A stretch of DNA of 64,000 nt from UBA9732 sp963599445 (GCA_963599445.1 CAVBWZ010000004.1:92049-156048), one strand, 5' to 3'. Counted from the first letter of the stretch, positions 8,535 to 17,942 are shown. Notes: generated by a model from the sequence alone, not told the origin. Made by a program: numbers and translations.

Positions 8535-9704
8535 ATGGAAAACCTTTTGCTGATTACAAACGCCAAAGTGGTATCGGACGGAGCCGTTCGCGACGACTGC
8601 GGAATCCTCGTGGATGGAGGGGGCCGCATCTCGGACGTGTTCGACATGCAGGACATGGACACCGCAAAGCACCACGCAGAGATGCACTACGATGCACAGG
8701 AACGCATCGTCTCACCAGGCCTTGTAGACACCCACATACACGGAATAGGTGGCTTTGGGACCGATGCCGCTGAGCCTTCATCCATCCTTGGAATGTCCAA
8801 AAAGCTCATAGGTTTTGGAGTGACGGGCTTTCTGCCCTCCCTATATGCAGGAAAGCCTTCGAAAATGGCAGAGGAAGCCGAATGCATAGTCGAGGCAATG
8901 GGCCATGAAGACGGTGCTGTAATCCTTGGCGTGAACATGGAGGGACCTTTCCTCAGCCCAAAGAAGGCAGGAGCGCAGGACCCGGAGTCGCTTACGCTTC
9001 CAAACGCAAAGGTCTTCGAAGAGCTCTGCGCCGCTTCGAGAGGACACCTTGTATGCATGACGATAGCCCCAGAGCTTGAAGGCATTGAAGAAGTTGCCTC
9101 AATGGCTGCAAAAAAAGGCGTTGTTCTACTTGCAGGACATACGAACGCCACCTATGATGAAGCTTTGTGCGGAATAGAGATGGGGATACACCATGCAACC
9201 CACATGTTCAATGCAATGAGCCCCTTGAACCACAAACAGCCAGGTGTAGCAGGAGCAGCTCTGATGGATGATAGGATGAACTGCGAGATCATTGCAGATG
9301 GAGTCCATGTACACAAGGACCTTGTGAAGTTCACGATGGACAAGAAACCGAATGGAAACGTGGTGCTCATAACGGACAGCCTAACTCCAACCGCACTTGG
9401 AAAAGGTACTTTTACAGCAAATGGAACAAAGGTTGTTCTAGGTGATAGAGGAGCGTTCGTAGATGCCTCAAACCCTGAACTTCTCTGCGGGTCCGCCCTT
9501 ACATTGAACAAAGGGGTAAGGAATGCAGTCTTCTGGGGAGTTCCGGTTGAGAAGGCCATTGCAATGGCTACATGCAACCCTGCAAGGATATATGGATTCA
9601 AGGACATTGGGTCCATCAAGAAGGGACATTTGGGCAACATTGCGGTGTTCGACGACGACTTCAACGCCGTTGCTGTTTTCGTCAACGGAGAACGAAGAGC
9701 ATAA
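8535..9704 (+). CDS. nagA: N-acetylglucosamine-6-phosphate deacetylase
   Basis: 389 aa amidohydrolase that removes acetate from GlcNAc-6-phosphate during amino-sugar catabolism or peptidoglycan recycling. Metal and active-site motifs are visible: DTHIHGIGGFGTD (around 64), NMEGPFL, AGHTNATYDEA, HATHMFNAM and the catalytic-Asp region LITDSLTPTALGKG. The ATG has AAAGGAAGG upstream. pepD follows after 12 bp, so the two are cotranscribed. No nagB is seen in the window. Confidence 0.95.
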   Translation: MENLLLITNAKVVSDGAVRDDCGILVDGGGRISDVFDMQDMDTAKHHAEMHYDAQERIVSPGLVDTHIHGIGGFGTDAAEPSSILGMSKKLIGFGVTGFLPSLYAGKPSKMAEEAECIVEAMGHEDGAVILGVNMEGPFLSPKKAGAQDPESLTLPNAKVFEELCAASRGHLVCMTIAPELEGIEEVASMAAKKGVVLLAGHTNATYDEALCGIEMGIHHATHMFNAMSPLNHKQPGVAGAALMDDRMNCEIIADGVHVHKDLVKFTMDKKPNGNVVLITDSLTPTALGKGTFTANGTKVVLGDRGAFVDASNPELLCGSALTLNKGVRNAVFWGVPVEKAIAMATCNPARIYGFKDIGSIKKGHLGNIAVFDDDFNAVAVFVNGERRA

Positions 9705-9716
9705 AGGAGATTTGTT

Positions 9717-11159
9717 ATGGATCTTTTTGGATATTTCGATGAAATCTGCAGGATTCCACGCGAGTCCGGCAATGAAGAAGGAATGAGGCAGTATCTGCTT
9801 GACTGGGCATCAAAGAACGGAATTGAAGCCAAAAGGGACAAAGCAGGCAACATAATAACAAGGATTCCAGCTACAAAGGGCTTTGAAGGCAAGCCTTCCG
9901 TAGCTCTGCAGGGACACATGGACATGGTGTGCGTCAAGGTTCCAGGCTGCAACCACGACTTCACAAAGGATCCAATAGAGACGTATGTTGACGGCGACTT
10001 TCTAAGGGCAAAAGGCACGAGCCTTGGTGGCGACAACGGCATTGGCGTTGCTATGGCAATGGCCGCATTCACAGATTCCGACTGCAAACACGGACCTCTT
10101 GAAGCGATCTTCACATTCTCAGAGGAGACCGGCATGGACGGAGCCTTCAATCTTGACGGCTCTTTGGTCCAAAGTCGCAGGCTCATAAACCTAGACAGCG
10201 AAGAGGAAGGTGTCATCTACATTGGGTGTGCAGGCGGAATAGACCTTGTCGCAGACAAAGAGTTCAAACTGAACGATGCTCCAGAAGGAACCAAAGCCCT
10301 CAAAATCAACATAGAAGGTCTAAAAGGAGGCCATAGCGGTGGAGAAATCCATCACCAAAGACTCAATGCCATAACAGCAATGGCAAGGATTCTCATGGCG
10401 TTGGATGAAGCGGGAATCAGCTTCAGGATAAGGAAACTGGATGGTGGAACAAGAAGGAACGTAATACCTTCCACATGCAAGTGTGTAATCCAGATGGATG
10501 GAGAATACTGCGACAAAGCAACAAAGATTGTATTTGATACAGCACAGATCCTGAAGGAAGAGAACAGATTCGAGGAACCTGGTCTCAAGGTAGAATGCGT
10601 ATGCGACGACTGCACTTCGTGTTCCAAGAAATGCACTTCCCTTTCAGCTCAGGATTCACTCACCATTGCAAAGGCATTGTTCGCAACCCCTCATGGTGTA
10701 TTTGCAATGAGCAAAGCACTTCCGGGAGTGGTTGAGACATCGGACAACCTCGCCATAGCCCGCGTCATAGACGGCAAGCTCCACATAGAAGTGAGTGTCA
10801 GAAGCAACATAGACTCTGCAAAGTACTTCCTTGTAAACAGGATATACACAATCATAACGGCCTTTGGAATCCCTTGCAGGATTGGAGATGGATACCCATC
10901 CTGGACACCTGATCCAGACTCCAAACTCGCAAAGTTCTGTGCAAAGGCATACGAGGACAACACTGGCAAGAAGGCAGTCGTGACGGCAATACATGCCGGC
11001 CTTGAGTGTGGAGTGATAAACAGCATAGTACCTGGCATGGATAGCGTATCGCTTGGACCGGACCTCTTCGATGTCCACTCCACCAACGAACACTTCTCCA
11101 TAAGCTCCGTCAAGCGGACATACGACTTCCTCAAGCATCTGCTGTCGATAATCGAATAG
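9717..11159 (+). CDS. pepD: Aminoacyl-histidine dipeptidase (M20 family PepD)
   Basis: 480 aa zinc dipeptidase of the M20C group, the normal PepD length. Motifs in order: ALQGHMDMVC with the first metal-binding His/Asp, GTSLGGDNGIG with the bridging Asp, FSEETGMDGA with the catalytic and metal Glu pair, INLDSEEEG, and a later His in the lid domain (EGLKGGHSGG). It cleaves a range of dipeptides in the cytoplasm. Strong AAAGGAG site before the ATG; second gene after nagA. Confidence 0.95.
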   Translation: MDLFGYFDEICRIPRESGNEEGMRQYLLDWASKNGIEAKRDKAGNIITRIPATKGFEGKPSVALQGHMDMVCVKVPGCNHDFTKDPIETYVDGDFLRAKGTSLGGDNGIGVAMAMAAFTDSDCKHGPLEAIFTFSEETGMDGAFNLDGSLVQSRRLINLDSEEEGVIYIGCAGGIDLVADKEFKLNDAPEGTKALKINIEGLKGGHSGGEIHHQRLNAITAMARILMALDEAGISFRIRKLDGGTRRNVIPSTCKCVIQMDGEYCDKATKIVFDTAQILKEENRFEEPGLKVECVCDDCTSCSKKCTSLSAQDSLTIAKALFATPHGVFAMSKALPGVVETSDNLAIARVIDGKLHIEVSVRSNIDSAKYFLVNRIYTIITAFGIPCRIGDGYPSWTPDPDSKLAKFCAKAYEDNTGKKAVVTAIHAGLECGVINSIVPGMDSVSLGPDLFDVHSTNEHFSISSVKRTYDFLKHLLSIIE

Positions 11160-11195
11160 AGATTGCACATCGCTTGAACGAAGCCACCACTCAAT

Positions 11196-11909
11196 TCACA
11201 CCAAATTCAGATTCACGCCCGCCTTGGAAAATTCTTTGAGACGGGCTTTTCTTTCGCCCAAATCCGACATGTGTTCTTCCATCAGATTCCAGAAAGGCCT
11301 TCCATGCCCATGGACCTTCAAATGGCACACCTCATGCAGCACCGTCATATCAATGAGCTCATAGGGCAGCACCGCACACATATAGCTTAGATAAAGCCTA
11401 TTTTGGGTTGGGTAGCACACACCCCACTTGGACTTTGCATTGTTCACGCCATAGCTTGGAACTCCCACACCAACCTCGTCAGCCCAGTATTCTACCCTAC
11501 TTGCAAGAACCTTGGAAACAGTGTCAACGTACAGCTTCTTGATTTCCTTCTTCACAAGACCGATATCCTTGTTCTTTGCATACACTGTGATTTTTTCATT
11601 GTTAATAGCATATTGGGACATCTTTCTTGTTCCTCTTGACAGAGGGACATCAACCACTTCAAGTGCTATTTCTCCACCAAGAAAAGGAATGGATTCTCCT
11701 GTTTCGTACCTGCGGACAGGGACGATTCCCATGTGCTGGATTATCCACTGGGAATTCGACGCTACAAAGTCATCGGTCTTGGAGAAAGGGACATAGTAAG
11801 GAGCGCTTACCATCACACGACCCTTGCTGTCGATGTGAAGCCTCAGGTTCCTAAGACCCTTTCTCCTATTGAGGAAATAGACGATGCCATTGCATACGCG
11901 CTGCTGCAT
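11196..11909 (-). CDS. YgjP-like SprT/M48-type metallopeptidase
   Basis: 237 aa. The C-terminal half has the zinc motif HEVCHLKVHGHGRPFW (HExxH), preceded by KSKWGVCYPTQNRLYLSY, both diagnostic of the YgjP/DUF45 family. The N-terminal region (RRKGLRNLRLHIDSKGRVMV) also fits. The family's substrate is unknown. I chose ATG 11909, which has AAAAGGAAG just upstream and TATAAT (around 11928-11933) as -10; an ATG at 11969 would overlap the start of the divergent gene. Confidence 0.8.
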   Translation of the reverse strand: MQQRVCNGIVYFLNRRKGLRNLRLHIDSKGRVMVSAPYYVPFSKTDDFVASNSQWIIQHMGIVPVRRYETGESIPFLGGEIALEVVDVPLSRGTRKMSQYAINNEKITVYAKNKDIGLVKKEIKKLYVDTVSKVLASRVEYWADEVGVGVPSYGVNNAKSKWGVCYPTQNRLYLSYMCAVLPYELIDMTVLHEVCHLKVHGHGRPFWNLMEEHMSDLGERKARLKEFSKAGVNLNLV

Positions 11910-11967
11910 AACTTCCTTTTGGTGCGAATTATATCCAAAACACGGCTTTTGTTGTATATTGTCCTTC

Positions 11968-13161
11968 ATGAAGGTTGATAGAGTAAGCGACACCATTAGC
12001 AAGATATATCTGGACAATGGGGATGAGATAATCCTCGTTGGAACCGCCCACGTTTCACAGAACAGTGTGGACGAAGTGAAGCAGGTCATAGAGGAAGAGA
12101 GTCCGGACAGGGTATGTCTGGAGCTGGACAAAGGCCGCTACGAGAGCAAGACGAAGGAGAACAGCTACTCCAACATGGATCTTGGGAAGGTTTTCAAGGA
12201 AGGAAAGGCCTTCCTCGTACTTGCCAACACAGCATTGGCTTCCTTCCAGAAGAAGATGGGAACCCAGACAGGATCTGCCCCCGGTGAAGAGATAATAGGT
12301 GCAAGCGAGATAGCCAAGGAAAAGGGCATACCCTATTCGTTCTGCGACAGGGAGATTCAGGTTACGCTCAAGAGGGCATGGGGCAAAAGCAACCTATGGA
12401 ACAAGGCAAAGCTCATATCAACACTTCTTTCAAGCGCATTCGACAAAGAGGAGTTCAAACCGGAGGAGCTTGAAGAGCTGAAGAAGTCGGACACCCTTCA
12501 GGAAATGATGAACGAACTTGCAAAGGAACTCCCTGGAGCAAAGGAAGCCCTCATAGACGAAAGGGACCGATACCTTGCAACCAACATCTTGGAAGCCCCT
12601 GGACACAAGAAGGTAGCGGTCATTGGAGCGGGCCACGCCAACGGAATAATCAAGACCATAGAGAAACTTGAAAAAGGAGAGCTCTCAAAGGACCTTTCCG
12701 ACATTTCACAAGCTCCAAAGCCGTCCAAGGCAGGAAAGATTGCTGGCTGGGTCGTTCCAATTGCAATCATAGCCATTGTCATTGCAGCCGGTTTCACACA
12801 AGGATTCGACCAAGGCCTTCGCTACTTCGTCGTATGGGCCTGTACAAACGCCCTCACAACCATGCTGTTTGCAATCCTGTGCAACGCACATCCATTGAAC
12901 TGGCTGGTGGCGGCCATAAGCGCACCGATAGCGGTTCTGAATCCAGCCGTTGGAGTTGGAATCTTCACGGGAATAGCGGAATCCAAGCTCAGGAAGCCAA
13001 AGGTCAAGGACTTCGAGAACATAGCAGACGACATCTCGACCTTCAAGGGATGGTTCAAGAACAGAGTGCTACACGCATTCACGGTGTTCTTCGCCACGAG
13101 CCTTGGCAGCATTCTTGGAACGTTCGTTCTGTTCCCAATAATGCTGAAGGTCTTTGGTTGA
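11968..13161 (+). CDS. TraB/PrgY family membrane protein
   Basis: 397 aa. The N-terminal 240 residues form the TraB/GumN-like domain with the signature VGTAHVSQNSVDEVKQVI, ELDKGRY and AVIGAGHANGI. The C-terminal 150 residues hold about four hydrophobic segments separated by short loops. PrgY in Enterococcus reduces pheromone activity and is suspected to be a protease; the role here is unknown. TATATT (11955-11960) ends 7 bp before the ATG and there is no Shine-Dalgarno sequence, suggesting a leaderless message. Confidence 0.85.
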   Translation: MKVDRVSDTISKIYLDNGDEIILVGTAHVSQNSVDEVKQVIEEESPDRVCLELDKGRYESKTKENSYSNMDLGKVFKEGKAFLVLANTALASFQKKMGTQTGSAPGEEIIGASEIAKEKGIPYSFCDREIQVTLKRAWGKSNLWNKAKLISTLLSSAFDKEEFKPEELEELKKSDTLQEMMNELAKELPGAKEALIDERDRYLATNILEAPGHKKVAVIGAGHANGIIKTIEKLEKGELSKDLSDISQAPKPSKAGKIAGWVVPIAIIAIVIAAGFTQGFDQGLRYFVVWACTNALTTMLFAILCNAHPLNWLVAAISAPIAVLNPAVGVGIFTGIAESKLRKPKVKDFENIADDISTFKGWFKNRVLHAFTVFFATSLGSILGTFVLFPIMLKVFG

Positions 13162-13234
13162 CGACATTTACTTTACAGATAAACAGTTACAACCTCAATC
13201 CGACAATATTCAAACAATCCAGAATGAGATTCCA

Positions 13235-14578
13235 TCATTTCTTGAACACAAAGGCTTCCTTTATCTTCTTGCAGCGTTTGAGCAGAACCCTCTTCTCTTC
13301 AAAGTTCATCGAATAAGGCACAACGGCCTTGTCAAAGCCCATTTCGTATGCCGCCTTGAGCCTACGGTCGCCGTAGTTGACAGGCCTGACCTCCCCAGCA
13401 AGGCTGAGCTCTCCAAAACATACCATCTTTGGAGGCAGGCTCTGACCGCTGCAGGCAGACCACAACGCAAGGGCCAACGCAAGCTCCACAGACACCTCGT
13501 TGACCTTCACACCTCCTGCAATGTTCACGTATATGTCCTTATCTGCAAGCCTAACGGCCCCATGACGCTCCAGAATCGCGGCGATGCGCGTCACCCTTGA
13601 GTTATCTATCTTATCCGAATAAACGCGACTGTAGCCGCTTTTTGCATCCACCACGAGGGCTTGGACTTCAACTATGAACGTCCTGGACCCCTCCGTGATG
13701 GCGGTATAGGCGATTCCCGGCGGCAGCTCTCCGTCCTGGCGCTCTGAAATGAAGAAGCTGGTAGGGTCCTTCACCCCTTCAAGCCCCTCGCCTGTCATGT
13801 TGAAGATACCAATCTCGTCCACGGAGCCAAACCTGTTCTTGGCAGCCCTGATCAATCGCACACCCATTGACGCCTGTTCGAAATACAGCACCGTATCCAC
13901 CATGTGCTCTATGATCTTTGGCCCCGCAAGCGTCCCCTCCTTGGTAACATGTCCAATGAGGAATACCGATGTTCCTATGCGCTTGCAAAGCCCTGTGATC
14001 TCCATGCAGCATGTGCGTATCTGCGTCACGGATCCAGGTGTGGAGGTGAACTCCTGAGAATAAAGGGTCTGTAGAGAATCAAGGACGACGATCTGTGGCT
14101 TTTCATCCTCAAGGACATGGAGGATCCTATCGAGTTTGGTCTCGCACAGTATGTTTATCCTATCCAGATTAAGGCCAAGGCGTTCAGCCCTTTGGCGGAC
14201 CTGGCTGGCGCTCTCTTCACCGGACACATAAAGAACCTTTCTCTTGTCGGAGCATCCTGCCACGACCTGCAGCATGAGGGTCGATTTTCCAATGCCGGGC
14301 TCGCCTCCGACAAGAACGGAGCTTGCACGGACTATTCCACCTCCAAGGACCCTGTCCAGTTCCTCTATTCCACTTCCAAAACGGAACTCACTTTCATAAG
14401 GGACATGTGAAAGAGGTACGGAATTTGTTTGTATGGAGTCATTACTAACTTTTTTGGATTTCTCTATCTTCTCTTCAGTAAAAGAATTCCATGAATTACA
14501 ATCAGGACACCTTCCAAGCCATTTGGAACTGGTATAGCCACATTGGGAACAAACGAATTGAGTTGCACCTTCCTTCAT
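13235..14578 (-). CDS. radA: DNA repair protein RadA
   Basis: 447 aa branch-migration ATPase acting with RecA. N-terminal zinc finger C10, C13, C24, C27 (CSQCGYTSSKWLGRCPDC), RecA-like core with Walker A GGEPGIGKST (near 97), the RadA-specific KNRFGSVDEIG motif, then a C-terminal Lon-protease-like domain (about 290-447). The start MKEGATQFVC was chosen because AAGGAG lies 7 bp upstream; a longer frame reaches 14695 without support. It converges with the TraB gene. Confidence 0.95.
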   Translation of the reverse strand: MKEGATQFVCSQCGYTSSKWLGRCPDCNSWNSFTEEKIEKSKKVSNDSIQTNSVPLSHVPYESEFRFGSGIEELDRVLGGGIVRASSVLVGGEPGIGKSTLMLQVVAGCSDKRKVLYVSGEESASQVRQRAERLGLNLDRINILCETKLDRILHVLEDEKPQIVVLDSLQTLYSQEFTSTPGSVTQIRTCCMEITGLCKRIGTSVFLIGHVTKEGTLAGPKIIEHMVDTVLYFEQASMGVRLIRAAKNRFGSVDEIGIFNMTGEGLEGVKDPTSFFISERQDGELPPGIAYTAITEGSRTFIVEVQALVVDAKSGYSRVYSDKIDNSRVTRIAAILERHGAVRLADKDIYVNIAGGVKVNEVSVELALALALWSACSGQSLPPKMVCFGELSLAGEVRPVNYGDRRLKAAYEMGFDKAVVPYSMNFEEKRVLLKRCKKIKEAFVFKK

Positions 14579-14745
14579 GTAAGAACTCCTTACTATCTTT
14601 TTTGTGCCTAGAATCATTGATTCCTTGCAAACGCTACATGAAAACGATATAGACAAAAACAAAAACCCGCAACAGAAAAGGCGTCCAAACAACATGGAAA
14701 AAACCTTTTTCGTGCAGGTTTTCTAAAAACGCAACAAAGATTGTT

Positions 14746-14920
14746 GGTAGAGGAACTTTCAAAACTATGCTTTGTGTGGATTGGACATGGATTGCCGAGA
14801 TGGAAGCCGTCTGAAGCAGCTGAGGCAATACTTTGTGTATTGTGAAGTCGCTGAAGGCGTGGTTCCAGCCGTGCAGGGCATGGCCAGGACGCATGAAGGA
14901 GTTTTGAAAGTTCCTCGGTA
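14746..14920. mobile_element. MITE-like element with 17-bp terminal inverted repeats
   Basis: GAGGAACTTTCAAAACT at 14750-14766 is repeated as a perfect reverse complement at 14900-14916, bounding 133 bp without a credible gene. GGTA lies directly outside both ends (14746-14749 and 14917-14920), like a 4-bp target duplication. The interior can also fold, for example CAATAC-TTTGT-GTATTG near 14825, so a structured RNA is the alternative reading. It fills most of the gap between radA and the downstream isomerase gene. Confidence 0.65.
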
Positions 14921-14935
14921 AGCTATCCTGACCAA

Positions 14936-15883
14936 TTAGAAATCAAGCAGCTCCACATCAAAGATAAGATATGAGTTCGGTGGAATGATTCCAGGATATC
15001 CATGAACTCCATAACCAAGCTCAGGTGGGATTATAAGGGTTCTCTTCTCACCCTTGCTCATCGTTTGAAGAGCCTCGTTCCAACCTTCTATAACCTGTCC
15101 TACAGCAAACTTCGCAGGCTCACCCCTATGGACGGAGGAATCGAACATCCTTCCATCAAGAAGCGTTCCTGTATAGTGGACGGTGACTTCCTGACCATAC
15201 TTTGGATGGGACTTGCCATCACCCTCTTTGAGAACCACATACTGCAAACCGCTAGGAGTCTTCTTTGCGTTTGGCCAACGGTTTGAAATCTCCTTTTCAA
15301 TTTTCTCAATCTCGTTCTTTCTGCGCTCCATAGCCTTCTTTGCAGCATCCTGCACAAGCCTGGCGAAGATCTCCTTCGTAACCTTGAAGTTCTTTGCATC
15401 GTCACCAATGCGTTCGATGGTGATGTCGTTTATTCTGTCGCCTTGCTTTATGGAGTTGACGACATCCTGACCTTCCACGACCTTTCCAAAGACAGAGTGC
15501 TTGTCGTTGAGCCAAGGAGTCTTCACATGTGTGATGAAGAACTGGCTGCCGTTCGTGCCAGGACCTGCATTGGCCATACTCATGACCCCAGGACCATCGT
15601 GTCTGAGGGAGATATCGAACTCGTCTGGGAACGAATACCCAGGACCGCCAGTACCATCACCCTTTGGGCAGCCTCCCTGTATCATGAAATTGTCCACAAC
15701 CCTATGGAAATTCAGGCCTTCATAGAAATTCTCTCCGGGATTCTCGAAATTAAGCTCCCCTTCTACAAGACCAACGAAGTTTGCGACTGTCATTGGAACC
15801 TTCTTGTATTCAAGCTCAACGACGATCTTTCCCTTCTCCGTATCAATCACAGCATACAAACCATCTTTATCTTTGTAACTCAT
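14936..15883 (-). CDS. Cyclophilin-FKBP fusion peptidyl-prolyl isomerase
   Basis: 315 aa with two unrelated prolyl-isomerase folds. Residues 5-165 are a cyclophilin (FHRVVDNFMIQGGCPKGDGTG, GTNGSQFFITH). A charged helical linker rich in K and E (about 170-205) leads to a C-terminal FKBP domain (210-315; VTVHYTGTLLDGRMFDSS, FAVGQVIEGWNEAL, PPELGYG). No signal peptide, so a cytoplasmic folding helper. Strong AAGGAG site and TATAAT upstream. Such dual-family immunophilins are known from Treponema and a few other bacteria. It lies 45 bp after parB and may share its transcript. Confidence 0.95.
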   Translation of the reverse strand: MSYKDKDGLYAVIDTEKGKIVVELEYKKVPMTVANFVGLVEGELNFENPGENFYEGLNFHRVVDNFMIQGGCPKGDGTGGPGYSFPDEFDISLRHDGPGVMSMANAGPGTNGSQFFITHVKTPWLNDKHSVFGKVVEGQDVVNSIKQGDRINDITIERIGDDAKNFKVTKEIFARLVQDAAKKAMERRKNEIEKIEKEISNRWPNAKKTPSGLQYVVLKEGDGKSHPKYGQEVTVHYTGTLLDGRMFDSSVHRGEPAKFAVGQVIEGWNEALQTMSKGEKRTLIIPPELGYGVHGYPGIIPPNSYLIFDVELLDF

Positions 15884-15928
15884 TGCAAAAAACTCCTTAT
15901 TATATCTAATTACTTATATTATAAAGAA

Positions 15929-16855
15929 TTATTCATATAAATCCTCGCCAGGGGCGACGATTTGGAATATTCTCTCAAGCTCTTCCTCAGAAGAGAAAGG
16001 AATAAGTATCTTTCCTTTCTTCATGATTCCGTTCTTGTATTTGCCTTTTATCTCCACTCTACAGCCTGTAGCAGAAAGGAATTTCTCCTCAAGCTGCAGG
16101 ATTTCAGGGGATTTCATAGCACTTTTGGAAGTCTTTTCAGGAACTGCCTTAGAGACGGCTCTGATTCCTCTGTTGAGATTTGAAGCCTGCTCCTCCGTCT
16201 GACGCACAGAAAGGTTCTTATCCATGATCATGTTGTATAGAATCTCTCTGTCAGCAGGGCTTTCCACACTAAGGAGCGCCCTAGCATGTCCAGGCGAGAA
16301 TTGCCCATTGGAAAGAGAATCAAGCATTTTCTGAGGGAGGTTCAAAAGTCTTATGCTATTCGTTATCGTTGAACGGCCTTTTCCAACCTTCTTCGCCAGT
16401 TCATCTTGACTAATTCCTGACTGTGTAAGGAGATAAGAGAATGCTTGAGCCTCTTCGACAGGGTTCAGATTCTCCCTTTGGATGTTTTCAATCAAGGAAA
16501 TCTCCATTCTTTGGAGATCGCTGAAGGAACGGACAATTGCAGGAATGGTCCTAAGCCCAGCCATCTTCGAAGCACGATATCTTCTTTCACCAGCAACAAT
16601 TATATAGTAATTATCAGCAATTTCCTCTACTAGAATTGGCTGAATCACACCCTGTGCAGCAATGGAATCACGAAGTTCCATCAAGGCATTTGGGTCGAAC
16701 TGTTTTCTTGGCTGGTTTGGATTGGGTTTTATCCTATCGATATCGATTTCCTGGACTTTTGAACCAATTTCTTCAAGTTTTTTCGTTTCGTAGGAAGAAT
16801 ACTCATCAATAAGGGAGTTTATGCCTCTTCCCAAGCCATGTTTTTTAATTGACAC
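15929..16855 (-). CDS. parB: Chromosome partitioning protein ParB
   Basis: 308 aa CTP-dependent DNA clamp that loads at parS. Motifs: IKPNPNQPRKQFD, GERRYRASKMAGL (CTP-binding box), ENIQRENLNPVEEAQA, the helix-turn-helix GISQDELAKKVGKGRSTITNS and a C-terminal dimerisation domain. I place the start at GTG 16855, with GGAGG 9 bp upstream, overlapping the end of parA by 11 bp. Two parS sites lie about 1.1 kb away. Confidence 0.95.
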   Translation of the reverse strand: MSIKKHGLGRGINSLIDEYSSYETKKLEEIGSKVQEIDIDRIKPNPNQPRKQFDPNALMELRDSIAAQGVIQPILVEEIADNYYIIVAGERRYRASKMAGLRTIPAIVRSFSDLQRMEISLIENIQRENLNPVEEAQAFSYLLTQSGISQDELAKKVGKGRSTITNSIRLLNLPQKMLDSLSNGQFSPGHARALLSVESPADREILYNMIMDKNLSVRQTEEQASNLNRGIRAVSKAVPEKTSKSAMKSPEILQLEEKFLSATGCRVEIKGKYKNGIMKKGKILIPFSSEEELERIFQIVAPGEDLYE

Positions 16856-17603
16856 GATCAAGTACCTCCTTTGCAAGAGCATTATATGCCTTTGAACCAG
16901 AACAACTGTTGTCATAGGCGTTTATAGGAAGTCCATGGGAAGGAGCTTCGCTAAGACGCACGTTCCTTGGAATCTTCGTGTCGAATACTAGATCCTTGAA
17001 ATAAGCCGTTATATCATCGACTACCTCATTGTTAAGGTTAGAACGACTTGAATACATCGTAAAAACGATTCCAAGAACCTCAAGAGAAGGATTCAGCTGC
17101 TTTTTTATGGAAGAAATGGTTCTAAGAAGCAAATTCAAGCCTTCCATAGCAAAATATTCGCACTGCATTGGAATTATAACGCTATCTGCCCAGCAAAGAG
17201 CGTTCATAGTCACCAAATCCAACGCAGGAGGACAATCTGCAAAGATGAAATCAAAGTCATTGGCAATTGGAGCCAAGGCGTCCTTAAGGAAAAACTCTCG
17301 TCTATTCTCATCGACAAGCTCAATTGCAAGTCCCGCCATATTGATTCCACCGCTTAGACAGTAGAGATTATTGACAGGAGTGCTTTGAATTGCAGAAAAA
17401 TCCGCTTCTTCAGCCAAAATTTCATAGATTCCTGGCTTTGAAGTGTCTACAGACACAGAACTGGAGAGATTTCCCTGCGAATCAAGGTCAACAAGAAGTA
17501 CTTTATATCCTTCCTTTGCCAAAGCGGATCCTACATTCACAGCGGTCGTAGTCTTACCTACGCCACCTTTTTGGTTTAGAAAGATTATTTTATGTGCCGA
17601 CAT
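16845..17603 (-). CDS. parA: Chromosome partitioning ATPase ParA/Soj
   Basis: 252 aa. Deviant Walker A KGGVGKTTT (residues 12-20) with the signature lysine, Walker A' VDLDSQGN and Walker B FADCPP. With ParB it moves origins apart and in several bacteria also regulates DnaA. Start MSAHKIIFLNQKG: TATTAT ends 7 bp upstream and no Shine-Dalgarno sequence is present, so translation is probably leaderless. An in-frame start 12 codons earlier would overlap the promoter. Confidence 0.95.
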   Translation of the reverse strand: MSAHKIIFLNQKGGVGKTTTAVNVGSALAKEGYKVLLVDLDSQGNLSSSVSVDTSKPGIYEILAEEADFSAIQSTPVNNLYCLSGGINMAGLAIELVDENRREFFLKDALAPIANDFDFIFADCPPALDLVTMNALCWADSVIIPMQCEYFAMEGLNLLLRTISSIKKQLNPSLEVLGIVFTMYSSRSNLNNEVVDDITAYFKDLVFDTKIPRNVRLSEAPSHGLPINAYDNSCSGSKAYNALAKEVLDRVN

Positions 17604-17610
17604 ACCAAAC

Positions 17611-17639
17611 ATAATAAGACAAAACATTCCAAAAGTCAC
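17611..17639 (-). promoter_or_regulatory. parAB promoter
   Basis: Leftward: GTGACT (17634-17639), 17 bp, TATTAT (17611-17616), then 7 bp to the parA ATG. Confidence 0.6.
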
Positions 17640-17698
17640 GCTTTTCTTGACTATAACTGCTATTTGGCACTAAATTACAGCCAAGGAGACCAAATACC

Positions 17699-17938
17699 AT
17701 GGAAAATCTTGAACAAAGAGTAAAAGAAGCACTGGAATACATTAGACCATCGCTCCAAAACGATGGTGGAGACATAGAGTTTGTCAGACTTGAAGGAAAC
17801 AAAGTCTATGTAAAACTTCAAGGAGCATGTGCCGGCTGCATGATGGCCCAAATGACACTCAAAAACGGCGTTGAAAGAATGTTGAAATACAACGTAGATG
17901 AAAACCTTGAAGTAGAGAACCTTTCATTTGAAGAATAA
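17699..17938 (+). CDS. NifU C-terminal-domain Fe-S scaffold protein
   Basis: 79 aa, consisting only of the NifU C-terminal domain. The CxxC pair in QGACAGCMMAQMTLKNGVE binds or transfers an Fe-S cluster; RPSLQNDGGDIEFVRLEG is the other family hallmark. An AAGGAG site precedes the ATG. It stands alone between divergent parAB and the parS/terminator region, ended by a clear terminator. Which apoproteins it serves is unknown. Confidence 0.93.
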   Translation: MENLEQRVKEALEYIRPSLQNDGGDIEFVRLEGNKVYVKLQGACAGCMMAQMTLKNGVERMLKYNVDENLEVENLSFEE

Positions 17939-17942
17939 TCAA

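Noticed and set aside
14634..14894. 86-codon leftward ORF across the MITE-like element
   Set aside because: No family, no ribosome binding site, and it spans both flank and element.
14750..14916. Identification of the radA-downstream hairpin region as 6S or signal recognition particle RNA
   Set aside because: The SRP core sequence is absent and no 6S bubble signature can be assigned; perfect ends with duplicated flanks fit a MITE better.
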